Positions 1 through 9,547 of a stretch of DNA of 64,000 bases are shown here, in pieces (the first letter of the stretch is position 1; each line of letters starts with the position of its first letter). Position numbers and translations under genes: made by a program. Under the pieces are notes generated by a model. The model had not been told where the DNA came from and made no database searches. It worked only from the letters and a program-made list of their open reading frames with translations. Source of the DNA: Acinetobacter calcoaceticus (lineage in GTDB: Bacteria; Pseudomonadota; Gammaproteobacteria; Pseudomonadales; Moraxellaceae); contig NZ_JADVKT010000002.1 in NCBI RefSeq assembly GCF_016508255.1, positions 558,001-622,000 on the forward strand, written 5' to 3'.

Positions 1-2
1 AT

Positions 3-335
3 ATTAAGCTAAATGATGATTTAGCACATCTTGTGTTGGTTGATAATCCCAAACAGCATCTTGAAGGCGACTTTACACTATTGAATGGACGCGCTTTTAC
101 ATTCGATCAAGATATGACGGGTGAGAACCTCACTTTTAGTGGTGTATCTGTTATCCATCCAAAGCTTTTTGATGGATTGGAACCTGGTAAACGTCCTTTA
201 GCTCCACTGTTGAAGCAAGCGATGCACAATCAAAAAATATCTGGTGAAAAGCTTAACGGTGCATGGGTCGATGTGGGAACGCCTGAGCGTTTAATGGAGC
301 TAGATTTGCAAATTCGTGAAGGCTTCTACGATTAA
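3..335 (+). CDS. murU: N-acetylmuramate-1-phosphate uridylyltransferase MurU, C-terminal part
   Basis: The reading frame is open to the left edge, so the N-terminal half of the gene lies outside the window. About 110 residues are visible. They resemble the C-terminal part of sugar-nucleotide transferases of the MurU type, with FSGVSVIHPKLFDGL and the closing WVDVGTPERLMELD. MurU makes UDP-MurNAc from MurNAc-1-phosphate in the peptidoglycan recycling route that bypasses de novo synthesis. The nucleotide-binding N-terminus cannot be checked here. A related family such as GlmU-type or RmlA-type transferases is possible, but the C-terminus and the neighbouring rsmG favour MurU. Confidence 0.8.
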   Translation: MKLNDDLAHLVLVDNPKQHLEGDFTLLNGRAFTFDQDMTGENLTFSGVSVIHPKLFDGLEPGKRPLAPLLKQAMHNQKISGEKLNGAWVDVGTPERLMELDLQIREGFYD

Positions 336-422
336 CTGCGTAATCCCTAATCGTTAACTAGTGTTCCACGATGCATAAATGGGTATACTTTGTTTTAAAT
401 TTTACTTAGATGTTATCTGTTT

Positions 423-1055
423 ATGCATCCGTTTTTTCAAGAGTTACAACAGGGTAGTCAAAAATTAGGTTTATCGCTTAGCGATGAAGCTTTGGCATTA
501 TTGTTAAAGTATCAAGATGCTTTGGTACTTTGGAATAAAGCTTATAATCTGACAGCAATTCGTGATCCGAAAGAAATGTTAGTGAAGCATTTGTTGGATA
601 GTCTAAGTATTTTAAATGATTTACCTGAAGGTAGACTACTTGATGTGGGTACAGGTGGTGGTATGCCTGGCATGATTATTGCGCTTTGTCAGCCTCAACG
701 CCAATGTGTTCTTTTAGATTCTAATGGTAAAAAAATTCGTTTTTTGAAGCAATTTATTGCTGATCTTAAATTGAGCAACGTTGTGGCAGTACAAACACGT
801 GTTGAGAATCAAGATACAATTGATGAGCTTGGCCAGTTTGATGTCATAACAAGTCGAGCTTTTGCTTCTTTAACGGACTTTGTAGATGCAGCTCAGCCAT
901 ACCTTCATCAGAGCAGTATAATCGCAGCGATGAAAGGTATAGTGCCAGTTGAGGAGATTGAGCAGCTTAAGCAGGACTTTTCATGTAAAGTGATTGAACT
1001 GCACGTACCAAGACTTGATGAACAACGTCATTTACTTTTACTTCAACGTATTTAA
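423..1055 (+). CDS. rsmG: 16S rRNA (guanine527-N7)-methyltransferase RsmG
   Basis: A 210-residue protein of normal length for RsmG (GidB), which methylates N7 of G527 in 16S rRNA using SAM. The SAM-binding glycine loop LDVGTGGGMPG is at residues 73-83, and YNLTAIRDP near residue 41 is a family hallmark. It stands 21 bases upstream of parA, the classical gidB-parA-parB order seen in many bacteria. Loss of RsmG is known in other species to give low-level streptomycin resistance. The start ATG lacks a strong Shine-Dalgarno, but the N-terminus aligns with the family. Confidence 0.96.
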   Translation: MHPFFQELQQGSQKLGLSLSDEALALLLKYQDALVLWNKAYNLTAIRDPKEMLVKHLLDSLSILNDLPEGRLLDVGTGGGMPGMIIALCQPQRQCVLLDSNGKKIRFLKQFIADLKLSNVVAVQTRVENQDTIDELGQFDVITSRAFASLTDFVDAAQPYLHQSSIIAAMKGIVPVEEIEQLKQDFSCKVIELHVPRLDEQRHLLLLQRI

Positions 1056-1076
1056 ATAAAAAGTATTAGGGTTACC

Positions 1077-1859
1077 ATGGCTCAAATTATTGCGATTGCA
1101 AACCAAAAGGGTGGTGTTGGTAAAACAACGACTGCAGTAAATCTTGCAGCGTCTCTAGCTGTATTAAAGAAACGTGTATTACTTGTAGATATGGACTCAC
1201 AAGGTAATGCTACGATGGGGTCTGGTATTCAAAAGAATGATCTTTTGTATTCAATTACAGATGTTCTACTTGGTGAAGTGCCAATTGAAACAGCGATTCA
1301 AAAAGCGGAAGTTGGATATAAAGTTCTAGGCTCTAATCGTGAGCTTTCAGGTGTTGAGCTGGCAATTGCGGAACAAGAAGGCCGTGAATTCATTTTAAAG
1401 AATGCTTTGAATGAAATCAGAAACTCATTTGACTATATCATTGTGGATTGTGCTCCAAGCTTGAGTTTGATTACTGTAAATGCTTTGGCTGCCGTAGATA
1501 GTGTAATTATTCCAATGCAATGCGAATATTATGCACTAGAGGGGTTAGCTGATTTAACTCAGACTATTGATCGTATTCAAAAAGCACTTAATCCTGATTT
1601 AGAAATTATTGGTGTATTACGTACAATGTACGATGCACGAAATGCTTTAACACGTGATGTGTCTGCAGAGCTAGAGCAGTATTTCGGCAAAAAACTTTAT
1701 GATACTGTTGTTCCACGTAATGTTCGCTTAGCAGAAGCGCCAGCACACGGGTTACCTGTTATCTATTTCGAAAAAAGTTCTAAAGGTGCGGTTGCATACT
1801 TAAATCTTGCAGCTGAGATGTTAAAGAGAAGTAAAGTGAAGAAAGGAAGTAAAGTATGA
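1077..1859 (+). CDS. parA: Chromosome partitioning ATPase ParA (Soj)
   Basis: A 260-residue Walker-type ATPase with the deviant P-loop NQKGGVGKTT at residues 9-18. VDMDSQGNAT follows near residue 38 and DYIIVDCAPS near residue 120. It drives origin segregation together with ParB bound to parS. There is no N-terminal HTH, so it is the chromosomal Soj type rather than a plasmid P1-type ParA. The stop overlaps the parB start by 4 bases (ATGA), indicating translational coupling. Confidence 0.96.
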   Translation: MAQIIAIANQKGGVGKTTTAVNLAASLAVLKKRVLLVDMDSQGNATMGSGIQKNDLLYSITDVLLGEVPIETAIQKAEVGYKVLGSNRELSGVELAIAEQEGREFILKNALNEIRNSFDYIIVDCAPSLSLITVNALAAVDSVIIPMQCEYYALEGLADLTQTIDRIQKALNPDLEIIGVLRTMYDARNALTRDVSAELEQYFGKKLYDTVVPRNVRLAEAPAHGLPVIYFEKSSKGAVAYLNLAAEMLKRSKVKKGSKV

Positions 1860-2743
1860 GCATCAAAAAACGCGGATTGGCTAAAGGACGTGGTTTAGAT
1901 GCATTACTTGGTTCAATTCAAAAAGAAAAACTACAACTGGAAGCACAGGCATTAGACCACGGACAGTTAAAGCAAATTGATGTGAATTTACTGAAACGTG
2001 GTGAATATCAACCACGTCGTTTTATTCATGAGCATGATTTACAAGAGTTGGCATCTTCTATTGAAAAACATGGGGTGATGCAGCCTATTGTAATCCGTCC
2101 AGTCGATGATGAAGCCCATCCATATGAAATCATTGCGGGTGAACGTCGTTGGCGTGCAGCACAACTTGCAGGCTTAACTGAAATTCCAGCAATTGTGCGT
2201 GATTTAAATGATCAGGTTGCAATTGCATTAGCGTTAATTGAAAACATTCAGCGTCAAGATTTAAATCCAATTGATCAGGCAATAGCGCTACAGCGTTTTC
2301 ATGATGAATTTGGTTTAAGTCATCAGGAAATTGCCGACACGGTAGGTAAAGCACGTACTACTGTAAGTAATTTATTGCGGTTATTGAGTTTAGCTGATGA
2401 TATTAAAGATTTCATGCAGCAAGGTCAGCTTGATATGGGCCATGCTAGAGCAATTTTGACACTGAAAGGGAAAGATCAATTAGAAGTTGCTAAAATTGTA
2501 ATTGAAAAAGGATTATCTGTCCGTCAGACAGAGCAATTGGTGCGTGATAGAAGTGAGCCTAAACAGGAGAAGGAAAAAGCGCCTGTAGCACCAGATATTG
2601 AGCAATTGACACAAAAACTATCAGAGCGTTTTGGTGCTAATGTGAAAATTGATCATAACCAAAAAGGTAAGGGTAAACTTGTTATTCATTATCATACCTT
2701 AGATGAGTTAGATGGCATTTTAAATATTTGTTTGCCAGAATAA
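1856..2743 (+). CDS. parB: Chromosome partitioning protein ParB (Spo0J)
   Basis: A 295-residue ParB. The basic N-terminus is followed by the ParB/Sulfiredoxin nuclease-like domain. The CTP-binding motif GERRWRAA is at residues 95-102 and the ENIQRQDLNP box near 129-138. A helix-turn-helix (GLSHQEIADTVGKARTTVS) lies near 150-170, and the C-terminal dimerisation segment follows residue 240. It loads at parS and spreads as a CTP-dependent clamp, working with the ParA encoded just upstream. I saw no clear consensus parS close by. Confidence 0.95.
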   Translation: MSIKKRGLAKGRGLDALLGSIQKEKLQLEAQALDHGQLKQIDVNLLKRGEYQPRRFIHEHDLQELASSIEKHGVMQPIVIRPVDDEAHPYEIIAGERRWRAAQLAGLTEIPAIVRDLNDQVAIALALIENIQRQDLNPIDQAIALQRFHDEFGLSHQEIADTVGKARTTVSNLLRLLSLADDIKDFMQQGQLDMGHARAILTLKGKDQLEVAKIVIEKGLSVRQTEQLVRDRSEPKQEKEKAPVAPDIEQLTQKLSERFGANVKIDHNQKGKGKLVIHYHTLDELDGILNICLPE

Positions 2744-2793
2744 TTTGCAGTTGGGTCATGTATTTCTAATTTTATATTCTTGGGGAAGAACAT

Positions 2794-3429
2794 ATGTGGG
2801 AACTTGTGAGAGCGGGTGGCTGGTTAATGCTGCCTTTAATTCTATGCTCGATTTTAACTGTGGCGATCAGTATTGAGCGTTTTATTCGGTTAAGACGTTC
2901 ACAAGTTCTACCCGAAGCATTAATCGGTAAGCACTCTTTAAGAGTTGAAGATATCGTAGAAAGTTTAGAACAAAATGTAGAAGTGCAAAGTAGTGCATTG
3001 GGACATATTTTAAAAGCAGGTTTTGAGCATCGCGAGCATGGTGAGCAATTTGCTCGTGCGCAAATGGAAGTGGCAGCTTCTCAAGAAATTTCTTATCTGG
3101 AAAAAAATATTAATTTTTTGGGAACTATAAGTGCGGTAGCACCACTACTAGGGTTGCTTGGTACTGTGGTGGGAATTATTGAGTCATTTCTTGTTATTGA
3201 TTTTGGATCAGCTGGTAGTCCAAGTTTAATGATTCCAGGTATCTCTAAAGCATTAATTACCACAGCTGTTGGAATGTTAATCGCAATTCCTGCTTTAATT
3301 GCCTATCGCTATTTTCAAAGAGTAGTGCAAGATTATATTGCCGAGTTAGAGCAGCAGTCGACTTTATTTCATGCTTCATTGTTCTATAAGCGCTCTTCTT
3401 CTGTAGCTGAACACCGCCGTGTTGGTTGA
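2794..3429 (+). CDS. exbB: MotA/TolQ/ExbB proton channel family protein
   Basis: A 211-residue inner-membrane protein with a TM helix at about residues 10-28 (GWLMLPLILCSILTVAISIE). A cytoplasmic segment follows, then two further TM helices in the region 110-180, with the conserved GLLGTVVGI and GISKALITTAVG segments typical of ExbB/TolQ. With the next gene (ExbD-like) it should form a proton-driven energiser. The pair lies just ahead of msbA-lpxK-kdsB, as in many gammaproteobacteria, and is distinct from the second ExbB/ExbD set near 29 kb. Which TonB-type partner it serves is unknown. Confidence 0.9.
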   Translation: MWELVRAGGWLMLPLILCSILTVAISIERFIRLRRSQVLPEALIGKHSLRVEDIVESLEQNVEVQSSALGHILKAGFEHREHGEQFARAQMEVAASQEISYLEKNINFLGTISAVAPLLGLLGTVVGIIESFLVIDFGSAGSPSLMIPGISKALITTAVGMLIAIPALIAYRYFQRVVQDYIAELEQQSTLFHASLFYKRSSSVAEHRRVG

Positions 3430-3444
3430 TAGGTAGATGCCAAT

Positions 3445-3873
3445 ATGAAGTTTAAACGTTCTCAAGTTGAAGACATTCATATCAATCTAACGCCTATGAT
3501 TGACTGTTTGTTGTTCATTCTAGTGTTTTTATTGTTATCTACCACTTTTAATCAGCCAAGTCGCATCAATTTAACATTACCAGATGCACAAGGCGTCCCA
3601 CCAAAACAGTACGATCATAAAATTGAAGTCGTGGTAGACTCAAGCGGTCATTACGCTGTGAATGGTCAGGCACTGTCTTCTCAAGATATGGCTGATTTGA
3701 GCACTGCCATTAAGCAAACTGCTCAAGAGCGGCGAGATTTTATGTTTATCATCGCTGCTGATGCTAAAGCGTCTCATCAGGATGTTATCCGTGTTATGGA
3801 TGTAGCAGGACAACTCGGTTTTGTTAACATCAATATTAGTACCAAAGTTCCTTCTAGAGGTTTTTCTGAGTGA
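3445..3873 (+). CDS. exbD: ExbD/TolR family biopolymer transport protein
   Basis: A 142-residue protein with a short cytoplasmic N-terminus and one TM helix near residues 18-36 (MIDCLLFILVFLLLSTTF). The essential membrane Asp sits in the LTPMIDCLLF motif, and a periplasmic ExbD domain makes up the rest. It is 15 bases after the ExbB-like gene. Its stop overlaps the GTG start of msbA by 4 bases, so the energiser pair is probably co-translated with the lipid A flippase. Confidence 0.92.
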   Translation: MKFKRSQVEDIHINLTPMIDCLLFILVFLLLSTTFNQPSRINLTLPDAQGVPPKQYDHKIEVVVDSSGHYAVNGQALSSQDMADLSTAIKQTAQERRDFMFIIAADAKASHQDVIRVMDVAGQLGFVNINISTKVPSRGFSE

Positions 3874-5597
3874 ATCAAGATTTTAAGGTTTATTTACGTC
3901 TTATATCCTATTTAAAACCTTATTGGGGCGTGGGCTTATTAGTTCTTATCGGATTCGGTGTGAACTCAGCAACAGAAGTTTCTGTTGCTAAGCTCATTAA
4001 ATTTATTATTGATGCCATTCAAAACTCGAGTAGAGCGGATCTGGATTGGTTCCCTTTACTAATCATTTTATTAGTTTTTTTTCGTGGCCTGGGCCTATTC
4101 ATGGGCGGCTACTATACTGCTGTAATCTCTCGTAGTTTGGTTTTTAGTATTCGCCAAGAAGTATATGCAAAACTTTTAAGACTACCTGCTCAATATTATC
4201 TCGATAATTCTTCGGGTCATATTACAGCCAAAATTATGTATAACGTTGAACAACTCACAGCTGCTTCATCTGAGTCATTAAAAACGATTATTCGAGATGG
4301 CATGATTACGTTGGGATTGTTAGGTTATTTGTTCTATACAAATTGGCGTTTAACCATCTGTATTATGGTGTTCTTACCAATTATTGGCATTTTGGTGCGT
4401 AAAGCATCGAAAAGAATGCGTAAACTTTCGCTACAAGTTCAAGATACTATGGGTGATGTTAACCATGTAGTACAAGAAAGTATTGGCGGTAGTGCAGTTG
4501 TTAAAAGTTTTGCTGGTGGAGAATCAGAGCAAGAACGTTTTTATAAGTCATCGGAAGAGAACTTAAAACGTGGTTTAAAAATGGTCATTGTGCAAAACCT
4601 AAATAGCCCTGTTGTTCAAGTCGTAATGGCTTGTGCAATGGCTTTAATTGTATGGTTAGCTTTACGACCACAAATTTTAGGGAATACAAGTGCTGGTGAG
4701 TTCGTTGCCTATATTACGGCAGCAGGTTTACTTTCCAAGCCTGTTAAAAACTTGACGGATATTAATGAGAAGTTGCAACGCGGTTTAGCAGCAGCACATT
4801 CAGTTTTTGAATTATTAGATTTACCAGAAGAGGAAAATAGCGGGCAGCTTAAACCTCAACTTCATGGTGCAATTCGTTTTGACCATGTTGTGCTTAACTA
4901 TGCCGATGGTACTCAGGCCATTAAAGATTTCTCTTTAGATATTCGTCCAGGTCAAACTGTGGCACTGGTTGGTCGTTCAGGGGCTGGTAAAACCTCTTTA
5001 GTCAATATGTTGGTACGTTTTCAAGAAGTATCGAGTGGACAAATTTATTTAGATGATTTGCCAATTAATGATATTGAGCTTTCTTGTCTTCGTACACAAA
5101 TTGCAATGGTAAATCAACAGGTTATATTGTTTAACCGTACTGTTCGTGAAAATATCGCATATGGTCAGTTGGAAGGTGCATCAGATGAAGAAATCTATGC
5201 GGCGGCAAAAGCAGCATACGCACATGACTTCATTATGAATTTACCAAACGGTTATAACACTGTTTTAGGTGCACAAGGTCTAAACCTATCAGGTGGACAG
5301 CGTCAGCGAATTGCAATCGCTCGAGCAATTTTAAAGAATGCTCCAATTCTAATTTTAGATGAAGCTACAAGTGCTCTCGATAATGAATCTGAGCACTTTA
5401 TTCAGCAAGCATTTGATGAAGCGATGCAAGACCGTACAACGATCGTTATTGCACACCGTTTGTCAACAATTGAGAATGCTGATCGTATTGTAGTGATGGA
5501 TCAAGGGCAAATTGTTGAGCAAGGTACTCATCTAGAACTTCTCGAAAAACATGGTGCTTATTATCAATTGCATCAACGTAATTTTGAGGATACCTAA
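3870..5597 (+). CDS. msbA: Lipid A export ABC transporter/flippase MsbA
   Basis: A 575-residue half-transporter with six TM helices in the first ~310 residues followed by one nucleotide-binding domain. Walker A GRSGAGKTS starts near residue 368, the signature [15 protein letters not shown] near 473, and Walker B ILDEATSALD near 495. It flips lipid A-core across the inner membrane. The GTG start overlaps the exbD stop, and lpxK follows after 2 bases, the usual msbA-lpxK pairing, which supports MsbA over a drug exporter. Confidence 0.95.
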   Translation: MNQDFKVYLRLISYLKPYWGVGLLVLIGFGVNSATEVSVAKLIKFIIDAIQNSSRADLDWFPLLIILLVFFRGLGLFMGGYYTAVISRSLVFSIRQEVYAKLLRLPAQYYLDNSSGHITAKIMYNVEQLTAASSESLKTIIRDGMITLGLLGYLFYTNWRLTICIMVFLPIIGILVRKASKRMRKLSLQVQDTMGDVNHVVQESIGGSAVVKSFAGGESEQERFYKSSEENLKRGLKMVIVQNLNSPVVQVVMACAMALIVWLALRPQILGNTSAGEFVAYITAAGLLSKPVKNLTDINEKLQRGLAAAHSVFELLDLPEEENSGQLKPQLHGAIRFDHVVLNYADGTQAIKDFSLDIRPGQTVALVGRSGAGKTSLVNMLVRFQEVSSGQIYLDDLPINDIELSCLRTQIAMVNQQVILFNRTVRENIAYGQLEGASDEEIYAAAKAAYAHDFIMNLPNGYNTVLGAQGLNLSGGQRQRIAIARAILKNAPILILDEATSALDNESEHFIQQAFDEAMQDRTTIVIAHRLSTIENADRIVVMDQGQIVEQGTHLELLEKHGAYYQLHQRNFEDT

Positions 5598-5599
5598 GC

Positions 5600-6610
5600 A
5601 TGTCATTGGCCCAGCTGATCCAGAATGCATGGAATAAGCAATCGAGTTGGTTGATTGCTTTACGTCCACTATCTTGTTTGTATCGTGCTGGGTTTCTATT
5701 AAATCGTAATTTCTATACCGCAGGTTTAAAGAAAGTTTATAAAGCACCTGTACCTGTCATGGTTATAGGTAATATTACGGTGGGTGGAAGTGGAAAAACT
5801 CCATTATTAATACAACTGGTGAATTACCTACAACAGCATAATGTGAAAGTAGGGGTAATTAGTCGGGGATATGGTGGTACTGGTCCTTTCCCAATGTTAG
5901 TTACTTCGGGTGCTCAAACGACTCAGGTTGGTGATGAACCTGCATTAATTGTTCAATCGACAGGTGTGCCTATGGCAGTAGGGCCAAATAGACAAGCGGC
6001 GATTGAGTTATTACTAGCATCTAACAAATTAGATTTAATTATCAGTGATGATGGTTTACAGCATTGGGCATTAGGTCGTCAAATAGAATGGATCGTGCTT
6101 GATCAAAATCGTGGACTTGGAAATGGTAAGTTATTACCAGAAGGCTATTTGCGTGAACCTGCTGAGCGTTTGGAAAATGACACAGTAATTGAACATGCGT
6201 ATAAACCTGCTACAGAATTAAATATGCATCTCGAGACAGGGCAGCCATATTTACTGAATCCTTCCTCAATGACCGAATACGATTTCAATCCTCAAAGTAA
6301 TTATCATGCTGTAGTGGGTATTGGCTTTCCACAGCGTTTTTATCAGACACTTAAAGATTTAGGCTTGAAACAATTTCAAGAACATGCTTTTCGTGACCAT
6401 CATGATTACACAATCAATGATTTAATTTTTAATGATGACCTGCCACTTATTACAACTGAAAAAGATGCAGTTAAATTATTACCTTTGCTTGAAAAACATT
6501 CGGAATTTAAACAATCTATTTGGGTGGTTCCTGTTAAAGCTATCCTGTCTGTAGAGTGTTATCAGGTTTTAAAACAGCAATTGAAAGAACTTGATATTCA
6601 ATTATCTTAG
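5600..6610 (+). CDS. lpxK: Tetraacyldisaccharide 4'-kinase LpxK
   Basis: A 336-residue kinase that phosphorylates the 4'-position of the lipid A disaccharide precursor at the inner membrane. The P-loop GNITVGGSGKT is at residues 57-67, and an N-terminal hydrophobic helix anchors it. SRGYGGTG and ISDDGLQHWAL are further LpxK motifs. It is encoded 2 bases after msbA and 9 bases before kdsB, forming an LPS-dedicated run. Confidence 0.96.
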   Translation: MSLAQLIQNAWNKQSSWLIALRPLSCLYRAGFLLNRNFYTAGLKKVYKAPVPVMVIGNITVGGSGKTPLLIQLVNYLQQHNVKVGVISRGYGGTGPFPMLVTSGAQTTQVGDEPALIVQSTGVPMAVGPNRQAAIELLLASNKLDLIISDDGLQHWALGRQIEWIVLDQNRGLGNGKLLPEGYLREPAERLENDTVIEHAYKPATELNMHLETGQPYLLNPSSMTEYDFNPQSNYHAVVGIGFPQRFYQTLKDLGLKQFQEHAFRDHHDYTINDLIFNDDLPLITTEKDAVKLLPLLEKHSEFKQSIWVVPVKAILSVECYQVLKQQLKELDIQLS

Positions 6611-6619
6611 GAAGAAAAA

Positions 6620-7381
6620 ATGAAACACATCGTCATTCCAGCACGCTTCTCAAGCTCGCGGTTGCCTGGTAAACCATTGTTACTTATTCATGACCGTCCT
6701 ATGATTTTACGTGTCGTGGACCAAGCAAAAAAAGTCGAGGGTTTTGATGATCTCTGTGTGGCAACAGATGATGAGCGTATCGCTGAGATTTGTCGTGCAG
6801 ATGGTGTGGATGTTGTTCTTACGAGTCCTGATCATCCATCAGGAACTGACCGTTTAAGTGAAGTTGCTCGTGTTAAGGGTTGGGCTGCAGATGATATCAT
6901 TGTAAATGTTCAAGGGGATGAACCTTTACTGCCAGCCCAACTTGTTCAACAAGTTGCAAAACTTTTGGTTGGTAAACCAAATTGCTCGATGTCCACATTG
7001 TGTGAACCTATTCATACCTTAGATGAGTTTCAGCGTGATAGTATTGTAAAAGTAGTCATGTCTAAACAAAATGAAGCGCTATATTTTAGCAGGGCAACCA
7101 TTCCTTATGACAGGGATGGAGCTAAACAAGCTGAACCGACTTTACATACACAAGCTTTTCGTCATTTAGGTTTATATGCTTATCGAGTGAACTTGTTGCA
7201 AGAATATGTGACGTGGGATATGGGTAATCTTGAAAAGTTAGAAAGTCTTGAACAATTGCGCGTTTTAGAAAATGGACATCGAATTGCGATTGCTGTCGCT
7301 CAAGCAAATTTACCTCCTGGTGTCGATACCCAAGCTGATCTTGATCGCTTAAATAAAATGCCTGTTGAATCTTTTGAATAA
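6620..7381 (+). CDS. kdsB: 3-deoxy-manno-octulosonate cytidylyltransferase KdsB
   Basis: A 253-residue enzyme that activates Kdo as CMP-Kdo for addition to lipid A. The N-terminal [15 protein letters not shown] binds the nucleotide. [10 protein letters not shown] near residue 95 is the conserved metal and CTP motif, and the length is standard. A GGAAGAA ribosome-binding site precedes the ATG. It completes the msbA-lpxK-kdsB block. Confidence 0.96.
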   Translation: MKHIVIPARFSSSRLPGKPLLLIHDRPMILRVVDQAKKVEGFDDLCVATDDERIAEICRADGVDVVLTSPDHPSGTDRLSEVARVKGWAADDIIVNVQGDEPLLPAQLVQQVAKLLVGKPNCSMSTLCEPIHTLDEFQRDSIVKVVMSKQNEALYFSRATIPYDRDGAKQAEPTLHTQAFRHLGLYAYRVNLLQEYVTWDMGNLEKLESLEQLRVLENGHRIAIAVAQANLPPGVDTQADLDRLNKMPVESFE

Positions 7382-7393
7382 GCGTTAATTTTA

Positions 7394-8374
7394 ATGAATC
7401 CGAATGTAACTTCAAAGGTTTATCCTTGGCAGCAAACAACATGGGATACCTTAACAACAAGGTTTCCCAATATTGGACATGGCCTATTATTTTATGGCAA
7501 GCAAGGGTGTGGGAAACATGCTTTTGCTAAGCATTTTTTGGCATGGGTACTTTGCCTAAATAAGCAGCCTAAGGGTGCTTGTGGTGAGTGTAGTAGTTGC
7601 CAATGGCTAAAATCAGACACTCATCCAAATTATGTCCACATAACAACAGATGAAGAAAATAAAAAACAGAATGCAAAAATAAAAATAGAAAAGATTCGAG
7701 ATTTACTGCCTTTTGTGCAGCAAACGGGAGAAGGTTGGCGCGTTATTGTTATTGAGCCTGCGGAAGCTCTTAATTTGGCATCATCAAATGCGCTATTAAA
7801 AACTTTAGAAGAACCTGGTGAACGTGTTGTTTTAATTTTACTGGCTGATCACTACCTTAAATTACCAGCTACTATTCGTAGTAGGTTGCAGCATTTTGCT
7901 TTAGATCGTATTTCGTATGAACAGGCTACTTCATATTTAAATGAACATTTGTCTGAGCTTGCAGCTGTGCAACTCGATTTGTTACTTGGGCTATCTAATG
8001 ATATGCCTTTACAGGCAATAGAAATTGCAAAAAGTGATTGGTTTGCTAAACGACAGATTTTCTTAAATGATTGGCTTAAAATTGTTGCTCAAAAAAATAT
8101 GCCTTTATTTTTTTCTGCAAAATGGCAAAAAGAATTAAGTTTTAGTGATTTTATCGTACTTTTTGAATACTTGTTGGGGGACTTGATTTGTGTCAAGCTA
8201 AATCAACCACAGAAAAATACTGATTTAGATTTTGATCAGTTGAATCCGTATTATGATTTGGAAAGCTTATTCAATATTTATAGCGAATTACAACAGGCAA
8301 AAAAGCTAGTTGAGCAAAATGTACAAAACCAATTAATTACAGATCAGTTATTTATAAAGTTAATGAATATTTAA
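7394..8374 (+). CDS. holB: DNA polymerase III subunit delta' (HolB)
   Basis: A 326-residue clamp-loader subunit. It has a P-loop-like GKQGCGKH at residues 35-42 and a zinc-binding set of cysteines at 54, 63, 66 and 69. SSNALLKTLEEP near residue 130 is the clamp-loader sensor-type motif. The C-terminal third is divergent, as usual for delta'. It is followed by pilZ, a holB-pilZ order also known in Pseudomonas. Confidence 0.92.
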   Translation: MNPNVTSKVYPWQQTTWDTLTTRFPNIGHGLLFYGKQGCGKHAFAKHFLAWVLCLNKQPKGACGECSSCQWLKSDTHPNYVHITTDEENKKQNAKIKIEKIRDLLPFVQQTGEGWRVIVIEPAEALNLASSNALLKTLEEPGERVVLILLADHYLKLPATIRSRLQHFALDRISYEQATSYLNEHLSELAAVQLDLLLGLSNDMPLQAIEIAKSDWFAKRQIFLNDWLKIVAQKNMPLFFSAKWQKELSFSDFIVLFEYLLGDLICVKLNQPQKNTDLDFDQLNPYYDLESLFNIYSELQQAKKLVEQNVQNQLITDQLFIKLMNI

Positions 8375-8384
8375 GGGGAAGATT

Positions 8385-8726
8385 ATGCAACCGCAAATGG
8401 GGGGGATTATTCAGGTAAATATTCCTGATAGAGCTACTTTGCAAGCAAGCTATATGGGGTATGTGCAAGGTGGAGGTCTGTTTGTACCATCAAAACAAAA
8501 GGTGCAGATGGGGCAAGAAATTTTCATTCTTGCAACGTTACCAGAACAATCTCAAAAAATTCCTCTCACTGGTAAGGTGATTTGGATATCTCATAAGCAA
8601 AGTGGATTTAAACCTCAAGGTTTTGCTATTCAGTTAAGTGGAGATAAAGGAATTTACTATAAAGCTGAGGCAGAAAGAGTTTTGGCTGGTAGTATGTCTC
8701 TAGATCGTCCAAGTTATACCATGTAA
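8385..8726 (+). CDS. pilZ: PilZ domain protein, type IV pilus assembly
   Basis: A 113-residue single-domain protein. It matches the founding PilZ protein of type IV pilus biogenesis rather than c-di-GMP receptors. I see no RxxxR or (D/N)xSxxG nucleotide-binding motif; instead GGGLFVPSKQ occupies that position. It lies 10 bases after holB and 17 before tatD. By analogy with Pseudomonas it is needed for surface pili and twitching. Confidence 0.9.
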   Translation: MQPQMGGIIQVNIPDRATLQASYMGYVQGGGLFVPSKQKVQMGQEIFILATLPEQSQKIPLTGKVIWISHKQSGFKPQGFAIQLSGDKGIYYKAEAERVLAGSMSLDRPSYTM

Positions 8727-8743
8727 TCAAATAGGATAGAAAA

Positions 8744-9517
8744 GTGTTTGTTGATACGCATTGCCATTTAACGATGTTAGATTTAACGCCTTATAACGGT
8801 GATCTGGATCTTGCGCTCGCAGCAGCGCGAGCAGAAGGAGTGTCTAAATTTATGGCAATTTCCGTTGATCTTGATGACCACATTGCACTAGCAGAAATTG
8901 CAAAGAGACATGAAGACGTTGGCTATACGGTAGGTGTCCATCCTTGTGAGGATGTAGATACAATGGCACGTGCAACGACCGAGTACCTGATTGAATTGGC
9001 TCAGTCCGGAAAAGTGTGGGCTCTAGGTGAAACTGGACTGGACTATTATCACAGTACAGATTTTATTGAAGAGCAAAAGACATGTTTTGCAAGGCATATC
9101 CAAGCTTCGAAAGTTGTAAAAAAACCAGTCGTAGTTCATACGCGTTCTGCAAAGCACGATACGGTAGATATTATCCGTGCTGAACACTCAACGCATGGAA
9201 TTTTGCATTGCTTTACTGAAGATTGGGAAACCGCTAAGGCTGTGCTGGATTGTGGTTATTACATTTCTTTTTCAGGTATTGTGTCATTTAAAAACGCACA
9301 AGACTTGCGTGATGTAGCTAAACAAGTTCCTCTAGACCGACTTTTAATTGAAACAGATAGTCCTTATTTAGCACCAGTCCCATACCGCGGTAAAACAAAT
9401 GAACCAAAATATGTGCCTTATGTAGCCAAAGCGCTCAGTGATGTATATGATAAATCGGTCGAGGAAATTGCAATGATCACCTCGCAAAATTTTGAGAACT
9501 TGCTAAAAGCGATTTAA
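8744..9517 (+). CDS. TatD family metal-dependent hydrolase (YcfH-like)
   Basis: A 257-residue TIM-barrel metal hydrolase starting at GTG. Metal ligands are visible as DTHCHL near residue 4, GETGLDYY near residue 97, VHTRSA near 132, HCF near 155 and the closing ETDSPYLAP. Family members are 3'-5' DNA exonucleases or related deoxyribonucleases. The holB-pilZ-tatD context matches the YcfH branch rather than TatD of the Tat operon. A more specific role cannot be read from the sequence. Confidence 0.92.
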   Translation: MFVDTHCHLTMLDLTPYNGDLDLALAAARAEGVSKFMAISVDLDDHIALAEIAKRHEDVGYTVGVHPCEDVDTMARATTEYLIELAQSGKVWALGETGLDYYHSTDFIEEQKTCFARHIQASKVVKKPVVVHTRSAKHDTVDIIRAEHSTHGILHCFTEDWETAKAVLDCGYYISFSGIVSFKNAQDLRDVAKQVPLDRLLIETDSPYLAPVPYRGKTNEPKYVPYVAKALSDVYDKSVEEIAMITSQNFENLLKAI

Positions 9518-9547
9518 GTTATAGAAACTATATAAGAGAGTAATTGC

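Noticed and set aside
1709..1718. TGTTCCACGT parS half-site in parA
   Set aside because: The second half of the palindrome is absent and the bases code for a conserved ParA segment (VVPRNVRLAEAP).
1077..2743. parAB as a possible sign of plasmid or integrated element
   Set aside because: ParA lacks the plasmid-type N-terminal HTH and the rsmG-parA-parB order is the standard chromosomal one.
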